Origin: Gilliamella sp. wkB308
Lineage (GTDB): Bacteria > Pseudomonadota > Gammaproteobacteria > Enterobacterales > Orbaceae
Direction of reading: 5' to 3'
Length of the DNA stretch: 64,000 nt
Assembly: GCF_001690185.1 (NCBI RefSeq)
Contig: NZ_LZGN01000018.1
Span: 1 to 64,000, forward strand
Both the position numbers and the translations under genes were made by a program. This document shows, in pieces, positions 17,939-28,559 of the stretch. The notes under the pieces were generated by a model. The model saw nothing but the letters and a program-made list of their open reading frames with translations, was not told the origin of the DNA and did not search any database. How positions within the stretch are numbered: position 1 is the first letter of the stretch; each line of letters begins with the position of its first letter.

Positions 17939-18865
17939 TTACTGCTTCAATTTAGGATCAAGTGCGTCGCGCAAACCATCTCCCATTAAATTGAAAGCTA
18001 ACACTGTCATTAAAATGATTAAGCCGGGGAAGGTGACAACCCACCATGCAGAATGTGCAAATTGCAATACGTCAGCAAGCATAGTTCCCCATTCAGGTGT
18101 TGGCGGTTGTGCACCCATACCTAAAAAACCTAATGCGGCCATATCTAAAATTGCATTGGAAAATCCTAACGAGGCTTGAACAATTAACGGTGCTAAACAG
18201 TTTGGTAGAATATTTATAAACATTTGCCGTAAGGCTCCAGCACCAGCAACTCGGGAAGCAATAACATAATCTTTATTAATTTCAGCAAGCGTCGCGCCTC
18301 GAGTTAAACGAACATAGTGTGGTAATGCAACAAACGCTAATGCGATAGAGGCATTAGTAATAGATGGGCCGAAAATTGCAACTAAAACCAGTGCAAGCAG
18401 TAAACTCGGTAAAGCAAGCATAATATCAACCGCTCGCATAATGATGTTATCGACGAAGCCACCAACATAACCAGCAATCAAACCCAAGGTAATGCCTAAA
18501 ATAAGTGAGATAATGACAACCAAACAACCGACCAATAAGGATAGACGAGCACCATAAATGAGCCGAGATAAAATATCTCTACCTACATCATCGGTTCCCA
18601 AAATAAATTGCCAACTGCCATCTTTCATCCAGACAGGAGGAGCTAATAATGCTTCTCTAAATTGTTCAGAAGGAGAATGTGGCGCAATAAAATTAGCAAA
18701 AATAGCTAGAAATACAACTATAACAATAAAAACTAAACCAATAACAGCTCCTTTATTTTTTGAAAAATAGAACCAGAATTCACGTAAAGGCGTTAAGGGT
18801 TTAGGTGCAACCAAACTAGCATCTGGCAGTGTATTGGTTTTTTCAGCAATATCCTGTTTATTCAT
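17939..18865 (-). CDS. dppC: dipeptide ABC transporter permease DppC
   Basis: This 308-residue inner-membrane permease has a cytoplasmic N terminus, a first membrane segment around 38-60 and further segments in the C-terminal part. The permease loop for ATPase contact reads [21 protein letters not shown]. It includes [21 protein letters not shown], typical of OppC/DppC, and lies between dppB and dppD. Confidence 0.93.
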   Translation of the reverse strand: MNKQDIAEKTNTLPDASLVAPKPLTPLREFWFYFSKNKGAVIGLVFIVIVVFLAIFANFIAPHSPSEQFREALLAPPVWMKDGSWQFILGTDDVGRDILSRLIYGARLSLLVGCLVVIISLILGITLGLIAGYVGGFVDNIIMRAVDIMLALPSLLLALVLVAIFGPSITNASIALAFVALPHYVRLTRGATLAEINKDYVIASRVAGAGALRQMFINILPNCLAPLIVQASLGFSNAILDMAALGFLGMGAQPPTPEWGTMLADVLQFAHSAWWVVTFPGLIILMTVLAFNLMGDGLRDALDPKLKQ

Positions 18866-18879
18866 CTGTATACATACTC

Positions 18880-19896
18880 TTATTTATGTCTAATACGTGG
18901 ATTGATAACGCCATACAACATATCAACTAATAAATTCACTAAAATGATCATACCCGCAACGATTAACACGCCACTTTGCACGACAGGGTAATCTCGGCGT
19001 TGTAGCGCTTCAATAAGCCAACGTCCAATTCCTGGCCATGAAAAAACCGTTTCGGTCAATATAGCTCCAGCTAGCATTGAACCAACTTGTAAACCGATAA
19101 CAGTAATGACTGGAATCATCGCATTGCGTAATGCATGAACAAGGATAATACGAATTCGGCTAACGCCTTTAGCACGTGCAGTTCGAATATAATCTTCACT
19201 TAATACTTCTAACATTGAAGAACGGGTCATACGGACAATGACTGCTAAAGGTATGGTACCTAACACAATAGCAGGTAAAATTAGGTGAGTAACAGCATCG
19301 ATAAAATCTTCTGTTTCACCCCATAAGAAAGTATCAATTAACATAAAACCGGTTAAAGGGTTACTTTCATCTAAAAATAGCATATCACTGACACGCCCAG
19401 ATACTGGGGTTAAGTTTAAGTGTACTGAGACTAACATTATTAGCATCATCCCCCACCAGAAAATTGGCATGGAATAACCTGTTAAAGACAAGCCTATAGC
19501 TGTGTGATCAAATATTGAGCCACGTTTGACTGCGGCAAGAACGCCAATTGGAATGCCAAAACTGATAGCAAACAACATTGCACAAAATCCCAGCTCAAAT
19601 GTTGCTTTAAATCGAGGTACAAATTCGTCCCATACAGGAGTTTGGCTTTTGAAAGATATTCCTAAATCTCCATGAAACATATTGATAATATATTGAAAAT
19701 ATTGCTGATGAAGTGGCTTATCCAAACCCAGTTGAATCATTAATTCAGCATGGCGTTCTGGGGATAACCCTCGCTCTCCAGCAAGTACTGTAATAGGATC
19801 CCCTGGAATAAGGTGAACAAAAATAAAAGTAAGCAGCGTGATACAAATAAACGTCGTAATCAGTACACCTAACCGCTTTAAAATAAATTGGAACAT
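18880..19896 (-). CDS. dppB: dipeptide ABC transporter permease DppB
   Basis: This 338-residue permease begins with the typical MFQFILKRLGVLITTF and contains the EAA-like loop DYIRTARAKGVSRIRIILVHALRNAMIPV. The motif FIHLIPGDPI near the first membrane segment is conserved as VHLIPGDPITVLAGERG. It forms the membrane channel with DppC. A stable stem-loop separates it from dppA. Confidence 0.94.
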   Translation of the reverse strand: MFQFILKRLGVLITTFICITLLTFIFVHLIPGDPITVLAGERGLSPERHAELMIQLGLDKPLHQQYFQYIINMFHGDLGISFKSQTPVWDEFVPRFKATFELGFCAMLFAISFGIPIGVLAAVKRGSIFDHTAIGLSLTGYSMPIFWWGMMLIMLVSVHLNLTPVSGRVSDMLFLDESNPLTGFMLIDTFLWGETEDFIDAVTHLILPAIVLGTIPLAVIVRMTRSSMLEVLSEDYIRTARAKGVSRIRIILVHALRNAMIPVITVIGLQVGSMLAGAILTETVFSWPGIGRWLIEALQRRDYPVVQSGVLIVAGMIILVNLLVDMLYGVINPRIRHK

Positions 19897-19996
19897 ATAA
19901 TTGCTCTTAAATGTTGCTTCTAACTTATTGTTTATATGATAGATAATTTTTTATAAAAATAATATTTACTATTTCAACCCTAAAAAAGCTAATGCC

Positions 19997-20026
19997 GCAA
20001 TTAACCACCTTTTTGTGGTTAATTGC
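19997..20026 (-). promoter_or_regulatory. intercistronic stem-loop between dppA and dppB
   Basis: GCAATTAACCAC and GTGGTTAATTGC form a perfect 12-bp stem with a 6-base loop, 8 bases after the dppA stop. On the transcribed strand a T run follows only after 9 more bases. This fits a partial terminator or 3' stabiliser that lets the binding-protein gene be expressed above the permease genes, as is common for such operons. Confidence 0.75.
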
Positions 20027-20033
20027 ATTGATG

Positions 20034-21647
20034 CTATTTATCGAGAGTAACTTGGTTAAAATTATGTAATGCTAAAGGATCCATAATATAGCCTTTAACC
20101 TTTTTACTTATTGGCATATAAACCATGGAATGAGCAATCATTAGCGCAGGTGCTTGATCACGCATTTCAACTTGCGCTTGTTTGTATAGCTTCACCCTCT
20201 TTTCATGATCAGGCTCAATGCGAGCTTGTTGTAATAAATCATCAAATGGTTTATAGCACCAATGTGAATAGTTAGAACCTGCTTTAACCGCATCACAACT
20301 CATCAAAACAGTATAAAAGTTATCCGGATCACCATTATCTCCAGACCATCCCATTAATACTGCATCATGTTCACCATCACGAATACGGGATAAATACTCT
20401 CCCCATTCATAACTAACAATTTTAGCAGTTACACCAATCTTAGCCCAATCTTCTTGAATCATTTCAGCCATGCGGCGCGCATTTGGATTATATGGACGTT
20501 GTACTGGCATAGCCCATAAAGTGATAGTAAATCCGTTTTCTAGGCCAGCTGATTTTAATAATTCTTTTGCTTGCGCTGGATCATAAGGGTAATCTTTTAT
20601 TTCATCGTTATAACCCCACATAGATGGAGGGATAAAGTTTTTAGCCGGTTCAGCTGCACCTTGAAAAACCGCTTTAATAATCGCATCCTTATTTACAGCC
20701 ATATTTAATGCTTGTCGAACTTTTAAATTATCCAATGGTGGTTTATCCATATTGTAGGCTAAATAGCCAATGTTAACCCCTGCCATTTCTTTCACTACAA
20801 TATTCTTATCTAATTTCATTCGTTCAACATCGGCCATATTTGGAAATGGCATAGCATGACATTCTCCTTTTTGCAACTTAGCATAACGAATGGCAGCATC
20901 CGGTGTAATTGAAAAAACTAAACGATCTAGTTTAGCTTTTGGACCAAAATAATCTTGATTAGCTTTATAAAGGATTTTTGAATCTTTTTGGTATTGAACA
21001 AAAGTAAATGGTCCTGTTCCAACGGGAACTAAATCAACTTTTTCGGGAGTGCCTTTTTTAAGCATTGCATCGGCATATTCAGCAGATAAAATTGAAGCGA
21101 ATGACATCGCTAAATCAGCTAAAAAAGGCGCTTCTTGCTGTTTTAATACAAATACAACGGTATAATCATCAATTTTTTTAATTTCTTTAATTAAATCAGG
21201 TAATCCCATACTTTCAAAATATTCGTATTGACCACCAGAAACTTTATTATAAGGATGATTTTTATCCTTTTGCCGCATAAATGTAAAAATAACATCATCA
21301 GCATTTAAATTTCGTGTTGGTTTAAATTCTTTATTGTTATGCCATTTCACATCATCACGTAAATGAAAGGTATAAGTTAAACCATCTTGGCTAATATTCC
21401 AAGATTTAGCTAAAGAAGGTTCAATTTCGGTTGTACCTAATTTAAACTCTACCAAACGGTTATAAACAGTTACAGCGCTAGCATCCATTGAAATTCCACT
21501 TGTCACTAACTGTGGATTAAATGTTTCAGGTGAAGCTTCAGCACAATATACTAGTGTTTGGGCAGCATGAAGCTGTGCACTAGCAAGCATCGCTATCAAC
21601 CCAACACCTAACAAAAATTTATGCTTATATTTCCTTAAATTATTCAT
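20034..21647 (-). CDS. dppA: dipeptide ABC transporter periplasmic binding protein DppA
   Basis: This 537-residue solute-binding protein of family 5 has a signal peptide ending near QLHA (about residue 28), then LVYCAEASPETFNPQ. Conserved segments include WHNNKEFKPTRNLNADDVIF, LAYNMDKPPLDNLKVRQALN and WGSGDNGDPDNFY-like MGWSGDNGDPDNFY. It captures dipeptides (and in E. coli haem or 5-aminolevulinate) in the periplasm and delivers them to DppBC. First gene of the operon, with GGAG 8 bases before the ATG. Could bind other peptides. Confidence 0.94.
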   Translation of the reverse strand: MNNLRKYKHKFLLGVGLIAMLASAQLHAAQTLVYCAEASPETFNPQLVTSGISMDASAVTVYNRLVEFKLGTTEIEPSLAKSWNISQDGLTYTFHLRDDVKWHNNKEFKPTRNLNADDVIFTFMRQKDKNHPYNKVSGGQYEYFESMGLPDLIKEIKKIDDYTVVFVLKQQEAPFLADLAMSFASILSAEYADAMLKKGTPEKVDLVPVGTGPFTFVQYQKDSKILYKANQDYFGPKAKLDRLVFSITPDAAIRYAKLQKGECHAMPFPNMADVERMKLDKNIVVKEMAGVNIGYLAYNMDKPPLDNLKVRQALNMAVNKDAIIKAVFQGAAEPAKNFIPPSMWGYNDEIKDYPYDPAQAKELLKSAGLENGFTITLWAMPVQRPYNPNARRMAEMIQEDWAKIGVTAKIVSYEWGEYLSRIRDGEHDAVLMGWSGDNGDPDNFYTVLMSCDAVKAGSNYSHWCYKPFDDLLQQARIEPDHEKRVKLYKQAQVEMRDQAPALMIAHSMVYMPISKKVKGYIMDPLALHNFNQVTLDK

Positions 21648-21659
21648 GATAATTACTCC

Positions 21660-22197
21660 AATTATTGAATTGTAAATCTATTTTTGTGTTACTTAAACAA
21701 AGTTAACGGTATTATTTTACTGATATTTTTAGATAATTTTTTTATTAAAAGGTCTTAATATATATTGTCAGAACGATTAACTTTTATTTATAAAAAAATT
21801 TTTTTCAACATTTATTGCACAATAATTAAAAATTATGTCATTACTCAATAAGTCGTAACGTAATCCATTTTTTATAGAAATAAACTTTTAACACGAGCAT
21901 AACGACCGTTAAGTGCTGTGTAACAAATAAATTTGCAAAAATAGTGCCATTTTTAATCAAAGCAATATTAATTAAATAGATTTAAAAATCTACGAATACA
22001 TTTTTTAGTTAAGTTGAACTTATTATTATGGCACTTAACTGATTATATAATTTTTAACTTACATATTGATTTTTATTGAATGTATTATAATTAATGTAGA
22101 TAAATTAATCATTAAAATAATTATGAAAATTACGGTTTAAATTGATTTAGACTAAGTCCAGTAGGTGGGTTAAACATGAAGAAATTTTTTTCAGACA
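21660..22197. other. intergenic region upstream of dppA
   Basis: About 540 very A/T-rich bases with no gene seen on either strand. They must hold the dppA promoter, which I cannot place with confidence. A 9-base inverted pair GTTAAGTGC (21908-21916) and GCACTTAAC (22031-22039) lies 114 bases apart; its meaning is unknown. No small-RNA gene or riboswitch was recognised. Confidence 0.5.
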
Positions 22198-22220
22198 CAA
22201 AAAAACCAGCTTTCGCTGGT
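22198..22220 (-). terminator. tRNA-Phe terminator
   Basis: Read on the minus strand, ACCAGC and GCTGGT (loop GAAA) are followed by seven T, 14 bases past the tRNA-Phe 3' end. Confidence 0.88.
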
Positions 22221-22233
22221 GTTCTTTTAGGAT

Positions 22234-22309
22234 TGGTGCCCGGACGCGGAATCGAACCACGGACACGGGGATTTTCAATCCCCTGCTCTACCGACTGAGC
22301 TATCCGGGC
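22234..22309 (-). tRNA. tRNA-Phe (anticodon GAA)
   Basis: This 76-base cloverleaf has acceptor GCCCGGA / TCCGGGC, D arm AGCTCAGTCGGTAGAGC, anticodon stem-loop GGGGATTGAAAATCCCC with GAA at the centre, T arm GTGGTTCGATTCCGC and an encoded CCA end. It is nearly identical to E. coli tRNA-Phe as remembered. Confidence 0.97.
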
Positions 22310-22323
22310 AACAATGGAGGTGT

Positions 22324-22352
22324 ATTAAACACGATCTGGGATAATTCGTCAA
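22324..22352 (-). promoter_or_regulatory. sigma-70 promoter of tRNA-Phe
   Basis: On the minus strand TTGACG and TTTAAT are separated by 17 bases, with the -10 box ending 14 bases before the tRNA 5' end. Box sequences and spacing are near consensus. Confidence 0.75.
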
Positions 22353-22466
22353 TTCTTTTTGTGATATATTTTTTAAAAAATAGTTTGTTTGGTTGAAAAA
22401 TAACTTATTGGCTTTATATTATTACTAATATCTAACAATATCACATTATTTTAAGGGAATTGTTAC

Positions 22467-22904
22467 ATGCGATATTTCTTGTGTATTCTTTTTTTCATTT
22501 ATGCTTATTGCGAAATTAGTTTTTTCATAAAGGTTGCTGATTCAATAGGGGTATTCCTTGCGCTAATTTGTATTATAGCCACTTCCTTCATTGGGTTTTC
22601 TTTAGTTAAAACACAAGGTTTAAAGAATTTTAGTATTATGCGACAAAAAATGGCTAATCATCAGAGTTTGAAAAACGAAGTAATTAAAAATGTCGCTTTG
22701 CTATTTGCTGGTTTTTTCCTGCTGATTCCGGGATTTTTGACTGATATATTAGGCGTGATTTTATTAATTCCTTATGTACAAAATTATTTAGTGAAATTAG
22801 TTGTAGAAAAAATGCCTATTCAATCTAGCGTTGATTCATCAAGATCCTATAATCAATCTGACGAGATTATTGAAGGAGAATTCATTCGGAAAGATGATGA
22901 ATAA
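22467..22904 (+). CDS. fxsA: FxsA family membrane protein
   Basis: FxsA is a small inner-membrane protein whose overproduction relieves F-plasmid exclusion of phage T7 in E. coli. The 145-residue protein has hydrophobic segments at about 3-20, 25-45 and 73-100, with the family features YCEISFFIKVAD and LLIPGFLTDILG. It lies directly upstream of groESL, the same order as in E. coli. Confidence 0.92.
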   Translation: MRYFLCILFFIYAYCEISFFIKVADSIGVFLALICIIATSFIGFSLVKTQGLKNFSIMRQKMANHQSLKNEVIKNVALLFAGFFLLIPGFLTDILGVILLIPYVQNYLVKLVVEKMPIQSSVDSSRSYNQSDEIIEGEFIRKDDE

Positions 22905-22937
22905 ATAATCAATTGGTTATTTTTTTGAAATTCATCT

Positions 22938-22966
22938 CTTGAAGAATATAAAAAAATCCCCATGTA
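22938..22966 (+). promoter_or_regulatory. sigma-32 heat-shock promoter of groESL
   Basis: CTTGAAG, 13 bases, then CCCCATGTA closely matches the RpoH consensus (CTTGAAA, 11-16 bases, CCCCATnT). It lies 84 bases upstream of groES. The regulator rpoH is itself at 3972 in this window. No CIRCE element was seen. Confidence 0.92.
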
Positions 22967-23049
22967 AGCTTCACTACATTATTAAATCGTAATTTTAAGA
23001 TTTGTTTTTAATTATCATCTATTTAAATATTAGTGCTAGGAGATAACTA

Positions 23050-23343
23050 ATGAAAATTCGTCCATTGCATGATCGTGTGATCATTAAACGTAAAGAAGTG
23101 GAATCAAAATCAGCTGGCGGTATTGTTTTAACAGGTTCAGCTGCAGGTAAATCAACACGTGGTGAAGTTTTAGCTGTTGGTAATGGTCGCATTTTAGAAA
23201 ATGGTCAAGTACAACCGCTAGATGTTAAAGTTGGTGATATCGTAATTTTCAATGAAGGATATGGCGTTAAAACAGAAAAAATCGATAATGAAGAAGTGCT
23301 TATCCTGTCTGAAAGCGATATTTTAGCTATTGTACAAGCATAA
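23050..23343 (+). CDS. groES: co-chaperonin GroES
   Basis: This 97-residue protein forms the lid of the GroEL chamber. It starts [14 protein letters not shown] and contains the mobile-loop segment [19 protein letters not shown] and the C-terminal [12 protein letters not shown]. Full family length. It is followed 47 bases later by groEL. Confidence 0.98.
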   Translation: MKIRPLHDRVIIKRKEVESKSAGGIVLTGSAAGKSTRGEVLAVGNGRILENGQVQPLDVKVGDIVIFNEGYGVKTEKIDNEEVLILSESDILAIVQA

Positions 23344-23354
23344 CTGGCAACTAA

Positions 23355-25034
<1,680 letters not shown>

Positions 25035-25067
25035 TTCTTTCCTTACACACAAACTAAATATTTGAAA

Positions 25068-25097
25068 AAACTATCCGTTTACGCGGGTAGTTTTTTT
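25068..25097 (+). terminator. groESL terminator
   Basis: AAACTATCCG and CGGGTAGTTT form a 10-bp stem with one G-T pair (loop TTTACG), followed by more T, 33 bases after groEL. Confidence 0.88.
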
Positions 25098-25232
25098 ATA
25101 TTCACAAATTAATTTTTTCCCTTTATCATTTTTTATCAAAAAAACTTTTTTCTTTGACAAGTTTGAATAAATTAACAAATTGAAATTAAATGTATGTTGG
25201 AATATGAAAAAAGAGTGTTGAATTTTGCGAAT

Positions 25233-25808
25233 TTAATTTGAAAGATGCTGATAAAGTGTTATTACGCCAATTGCAATTAACACCAATCCGCCTAAAATCT
25301 CGGCTTGTTTTCCGATAAAACAACCAATTTTTTTTCCTAATAATAAACCTATAGTCACCATGACACAGGTTGCTAATCCAATCATGCTTGCTGCGATATA
25401 AATATTGACGCTAGCTAATGCTAAACTAATTCCAACAGCAAATGCATCCAGACTAGTCGAAATAGCGGTAAAAATTAAGATAAGAAAAGATTTTTTGGAA
25501 GAGGCTATTTCTTTTTCAGAAAAATCTTCGTCGCTTTCTTTAAGGCTATTATAAATCATATTAATGCCTAAAAATAGCATGACAGCAAATACTACCCAAT
25601 GATCCCAACGCTCTATAAAGTGCAGTGCTAACATGCCTATGAGCCAACCTAGCAATGGTGTAATTGCTTCAACGATACCAAATAAAATACCGACTTTTAA
25701 GGCGCCGATAAAGGGAGTAGTTTTAAATGAAATTCCACGACAAACAGCGACCGCAAAAGCATCTGTAGACATTGCCATTGCTAATAAAAATATCGTCAAA
25801 AAACTCAT
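25233..25808 (-). CDS. mntP: manganese efflux pump MntP
   Basis: This 191-residue, six-helix membrane protein of the MntP/YebN family exports Mn2+ in E. coli. The two repeats are visible: helix 1 with AMAMSTDAFAVAVCRGI and helix 4 with ISTSLDAFAVGISLA, each with the conserved SxDAFAV motif that carries functional aspartates. No yybP-ykoY-type riboswitch could fit in the 60-base gap upstream. Confidence 0.93.
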   Translation of the reverse strand: MSFLTIFLLAMAMSTDAFAVAVCRGISFKTTPFIGALKVGILFGIVEAITPLLGWLIGMLALHFIERWDHWVVFAVMLFLGINMIYNSLKESDEDFSEKEIASSKKSFLILIFTAISTSLDAFAVGISLALASVNIYIAASMIGLATCVMVTIGLLLGKKIGCFIGKQAEILGGLVLIAIGVITLYQHLSN

Positions 25809-25868
25809 GACATATGCTCTTGTTTAATAATTATTGGGATACCCGATTATTTAATATTGGGTTGTACT

Positions 25869-26483
25869 TTATTGTTTAACAACTGATAATAAATAACTCG
25901 CTATTCTTTTATCACCTTTATTTTGATAAAGATCCGCTGTTTTTAAAACCGTTTCACGACGTTTTGCATCATATTGAAAAAGTTGTTTAAACATTAAGTC
26001 AGCTGTTTTTTTATCATCATTTTGGATTGCACAATATCCATATTGTTCATAGGTATCGGCTTTCCAATTATGGCGATCGTATTCAAGGCTTTTTTCAAAC
26101 TCCTTTTGTGCTTCCTGATAACGTCCAAGACCACATAAAAAAGATCCATAATGTACATGATATAAGCCATTACCTGGTTGCATAAGGGTAATGCGTTTAT
26201 AAATCATTTCTGCTTCATTGTATTCACCAACGTGCTGATCAAACATTGCCATAGCTAGCATAATTTGTGGGTTATTAGGTGAATATTGATTTGCTAATTT
26301 GAGATTATAGTGTGCAGCTTTAATGTTATCTTCCGATTCATTTGCTTTGCTTAGATATCCTAATCCTAATTGCATTCTTGCAAAAGCTGCCGCTTCGGGA
26401 TCGAACTCTTCGTTACCATTTATTTGGCAGCCTGATAGTGTTAATAATGCTAAAAAGCTTAGTAATATGAGTATTTTTTTCAT
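25869..26483 (-). CDS. pilW: type IV pilus biogenesis lipoprotein PilW (PilF-like TPR protein)
   Basis: This 204-residue TPR lipoprotein is of the kind that pilots the pilus secretin to the outer membrane. A signal peptide ends in the lipobox LSGC (Cys19). TPR repeats follow, for example LKLANQYSPNNPQIMLAMAM and EMIYKRITLMQPGNGLYHVH. The ATG at 26483 is chosen for the AGGA 7 bases upstream. It sits downstream of rlmN, a common gammaproteobacterial arrangement. No other pilus gene is visible here, so its role in this organism is uncertain. Confidence 0.88.
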   Translation of the reverse strand: MKKILILLSFLALLTLSGCQINGNEEFDPEAAAFARMQLGLGYLSKANESEDNIKAAHYNLKLANQYSPNNPQIMLAMAMFDQHVGEYNEAEMIYKRITLMQPGNGLYHVHYGSFLCGLGRYQEAQKEFEKSLEYDRHNWKADTYEQYGYCAIQNDDKKTADLMFKQLFQYDAKRRETVLKTADLYQNKGDKRIASYLLSVVKQ

Positions 26484-26514
26484 CAACTATTCCTTTATTA
26501 ATTTACCTTGATCG

Positions 26515-27696
26515 TTATGCTGTTTGTTTAATGAGGTTATGCTTTTTATATAAAGTCCGTTTAGTACGATCAACGACGTCACCGGCCAACTGACCGCAAG
26601 CCGCATCAATATCATCGCCACGTGTTTTACGAACAATCACTGTAAATCCATATCCCATTAACGTTTTCATAAAACGATCGATACGTGTGTTTGAGCATTT
26701 TGAAAAAGGAGCACCAGGGAATGGGTTCCAAGGTATTAAATTGATTTTACTTGGAACGTTTTTCAAGAATTTAGCAAGTTCATGAGCATGTTCAACACTA
26801 TCATTGATTTGATTAAGTAATACATATTCAATCGTTACTTTTCCATGATTAGCATTTGATGTCGACAGATAACGTAAAATTGAGTCACGTAACATTGCCA
26901 TATTATATTTTTGATTAATTGGCATAATTTCGCTACGTATATTATCATTTGGTGCATGCAATGAAATAGCTAAGGCGACATCAATCATGCCTGCTAATTT
27001 ATCTAAAGCAGGAACAACACCAGAAGTCGATAGGGTTACTCGTCTTTTTGATAAGCCATAACCAAAATCATCTAACATGATTTCCATTGCCGGTACGACA
27101 TTCGATAAATTGAGTAAAGGCTCTCCCATACCCATCATGACCACATTAGTAATAGGTCTATCTGCTAATTTACCGGTTACACCAATGACTTTCGATGCTC
27201 GCCATACTTGACCTATAATTTCAGATACCGTTAAGTTACGATTAAAGCCTTGTTGTGCGGTTGAACAGAATTTGCACGCTAAAGCACAGCCAACTTGTGA
27301 TGAAACACAGAGGGTTGCACGATCTCTTTCCGGAATATAAACAGATTCAATCATTTGGTTATCACCAACATCTAACGCCCATTTTATCGTACCATCGGAT
27401 GAGCGCTGTTCCATTGCAATTACTGGTGCTTTGATTTCAGCGATTAATTTTAGATGTTCACGTAACTTTTTGTTGATATCGGTCATCTGATCAAAATCAT
27501 CTATCCCAAAATGATAGATCCATTTCATGACTTGATCGGCTCTAAATGGTTTTTCGCCCAATGAAATAAAAAACTCTCTCAATTGTTGACGAGTTAAATC
27601 AAGTAAATTTATTTTTTCACTTTTAGGATTAGTTGTATTAAGATTGGATGCATCTGCACAATTAACAGACGTATTTGGTGTAGCAGGTGTTAACAT
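26515..27696 (-). CDS. rlmN: 23S rRNA/tRNA adenine C2-methyltransferase RlmN
   Basis: This radical-SAM enzyme makes m2A at 23S rRNA position 2503 and tRNA position 37. The 4Fe-4S motif CxxxCxxC is Cys137, Cys141, Cys144 (CALACKFC). The two catalytic cysteines are Cys130 in TLCVSSQ and Cys367 in AACGQLAG. Its 393 residues match the family length. The N terminus (about 25 residues) is variable, so the exact start is less certain. It is followed by pilW 31 bases later. Confidence 0.97.
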   Translation of the reverse strand: MLTPATPNTSVNCADASNLNTTNPKSEKINLLDLTRQQLREFFISLGEKPFRADQVMKWIYHFGIDDFDQMTDINKKLREHLKLIAEIKAPVIAMEQRSSDGTIKWALDVGDNQMIESVYIPERDRATLCVSSQVGCALACKFCSTAQQGFNRNLTVSEIIGQVWRASKVIGVTGKLADRPITNVVMMGMGEPLLNLSNVVPAMEIMLDDFGYGLSKRRVTLSTSGVVPALDKLAGMIDVALAISLHAPNDNIRSEIMPINQKYNMAMLRDSILRYLSTSNANHGKVTIEYVLLNQINDSVEHAHELAKFLKNVPSKINLIPWNPFPGAPFSKCSNTRIDRFMKTLMGYGFTVIVRKTRGDDIDAACGQLAGDVVDRTKRTLYKKHNLIKQTA

Positions 27697-27787
27697 ATGG
27701 CCTCGTTTTTACACATTATGGCTATTTAAAAATTTAAGGAAAGGATTATACTGTTTTTCCCTTTATCTGGCTAATAGAATATTAATA

Positions 27788-28534
27788 ATGAAAACAAATT
27801 CAGCAAAATATTTCCCTATTTTCTGTTTAACATTAACTTTATTTTTATACTCAACGTTTACTATGGCACAACCTATACCTTTTAACAAACTAATTGGGCA
27901 GTTTGATGAGAAGATTGACGATAATTTTGTCGCATTAGATTCTACCACGTTACCTGTCAATAAAAAGGGCATGTATCTTCAAAAGGAACCCACTCAGCAG
28001 CTAATAAAAGCTTATCAAGCTTTTAAAAAAGCACATCCTGATATTCCGTTTATTATCGTAAGTGCTACACGTAATTATACCTATCAAAACTCAATTTGGC
28101 AGCGTAAATGGGATAAATTATCCAATCAGTTTAATGATCCACAACAAATTGCTGAAGAAATATTAAAATATTCATCAATGCCTGGTACATCTCGTCATCA
28201 TTGGGGAACGGATATCGATATTACCAGTGTTTCATCTGATTATTTCAAAAAAGATAAAAAGGGTATAATTTTATATCAATGGCTTCAGGACAATTTACCT
28301 AAATATGGCTTTTGCCAAGCGTTTAACGAAGGAAGAAATGGGGGCTATCAGCCAGAAGAGTGGCATTGGTCGTATAAGCCTATCGCTAGCCAATATATCG
28401 CACAATATAAAACACTATTAGAAAATGAACCAAGCACCATCATGCAAGTCTTGAATTTCATCGGTCACGATAAAATTGATTTGGAAAGATTAGTGAAAGA
28501 ATTTGTCTTAACGGTTAATACTGATTGCTATTAA
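27788..28534 (+). CDS. exported M15-family D-alanyl-D-alanine carboxypeptidase
   Basis: This 248-residue periplasmic peptidase of the VanY/DacB-like M15B type trims peptidoglycan stem peptides. A signal peptide ends near TFTMA (about residue 26). Zinc-site motifs are SRHHWGTDIDI (His and Asp ligands) and EEWHWSY (catalytic Glu and His ligand). The start at 27788 is chosen because it gives the signal peptide; the frame is open further upstream but that part overlaps rlmN's start. Confidence 0.88.
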   Translation: MKTNSAKYFPIFCLTLTLFLYSTFTMAQPIPFNKLIGQFDEKIDDNFVALDSTTLPVNKKGMYLQKEPTQQLIKAYQAFKKAHPDIPFIIVSATRNYTYQNSIWQRKWDKLSNQFNDPQQIAEEILKYSSMPGTSRHHWGTDIDITSVSSDYFKKDKKGIILYQWLQDNLPKYGFCQAFNEGRNGGYQPEEWHWSYKPIASQYIAQYKTLLENEPSTIMQVLNFIGHDKIDLERLVKEFVLTVNTDCY

Positions 28535-28559
28535 TCTTTAAATAAATATGAATTTTTGA

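Noticed and set aside
21908..22039. Inverted 9-base pair GTTAAGTGC / GCACTTAAC upstream of dppA as a small-RNA or operator
   Set aside because: The arms are 114 bases apart with no supporting promoter or terminator, so no structure can be claimed.
27644..27787. Upstream extension of the M15 peptidase frame by 48 codons
   Set aside because: It overlaps the start of rlmN on the other strand and would bury the clear signal peptide that begins at 27788.
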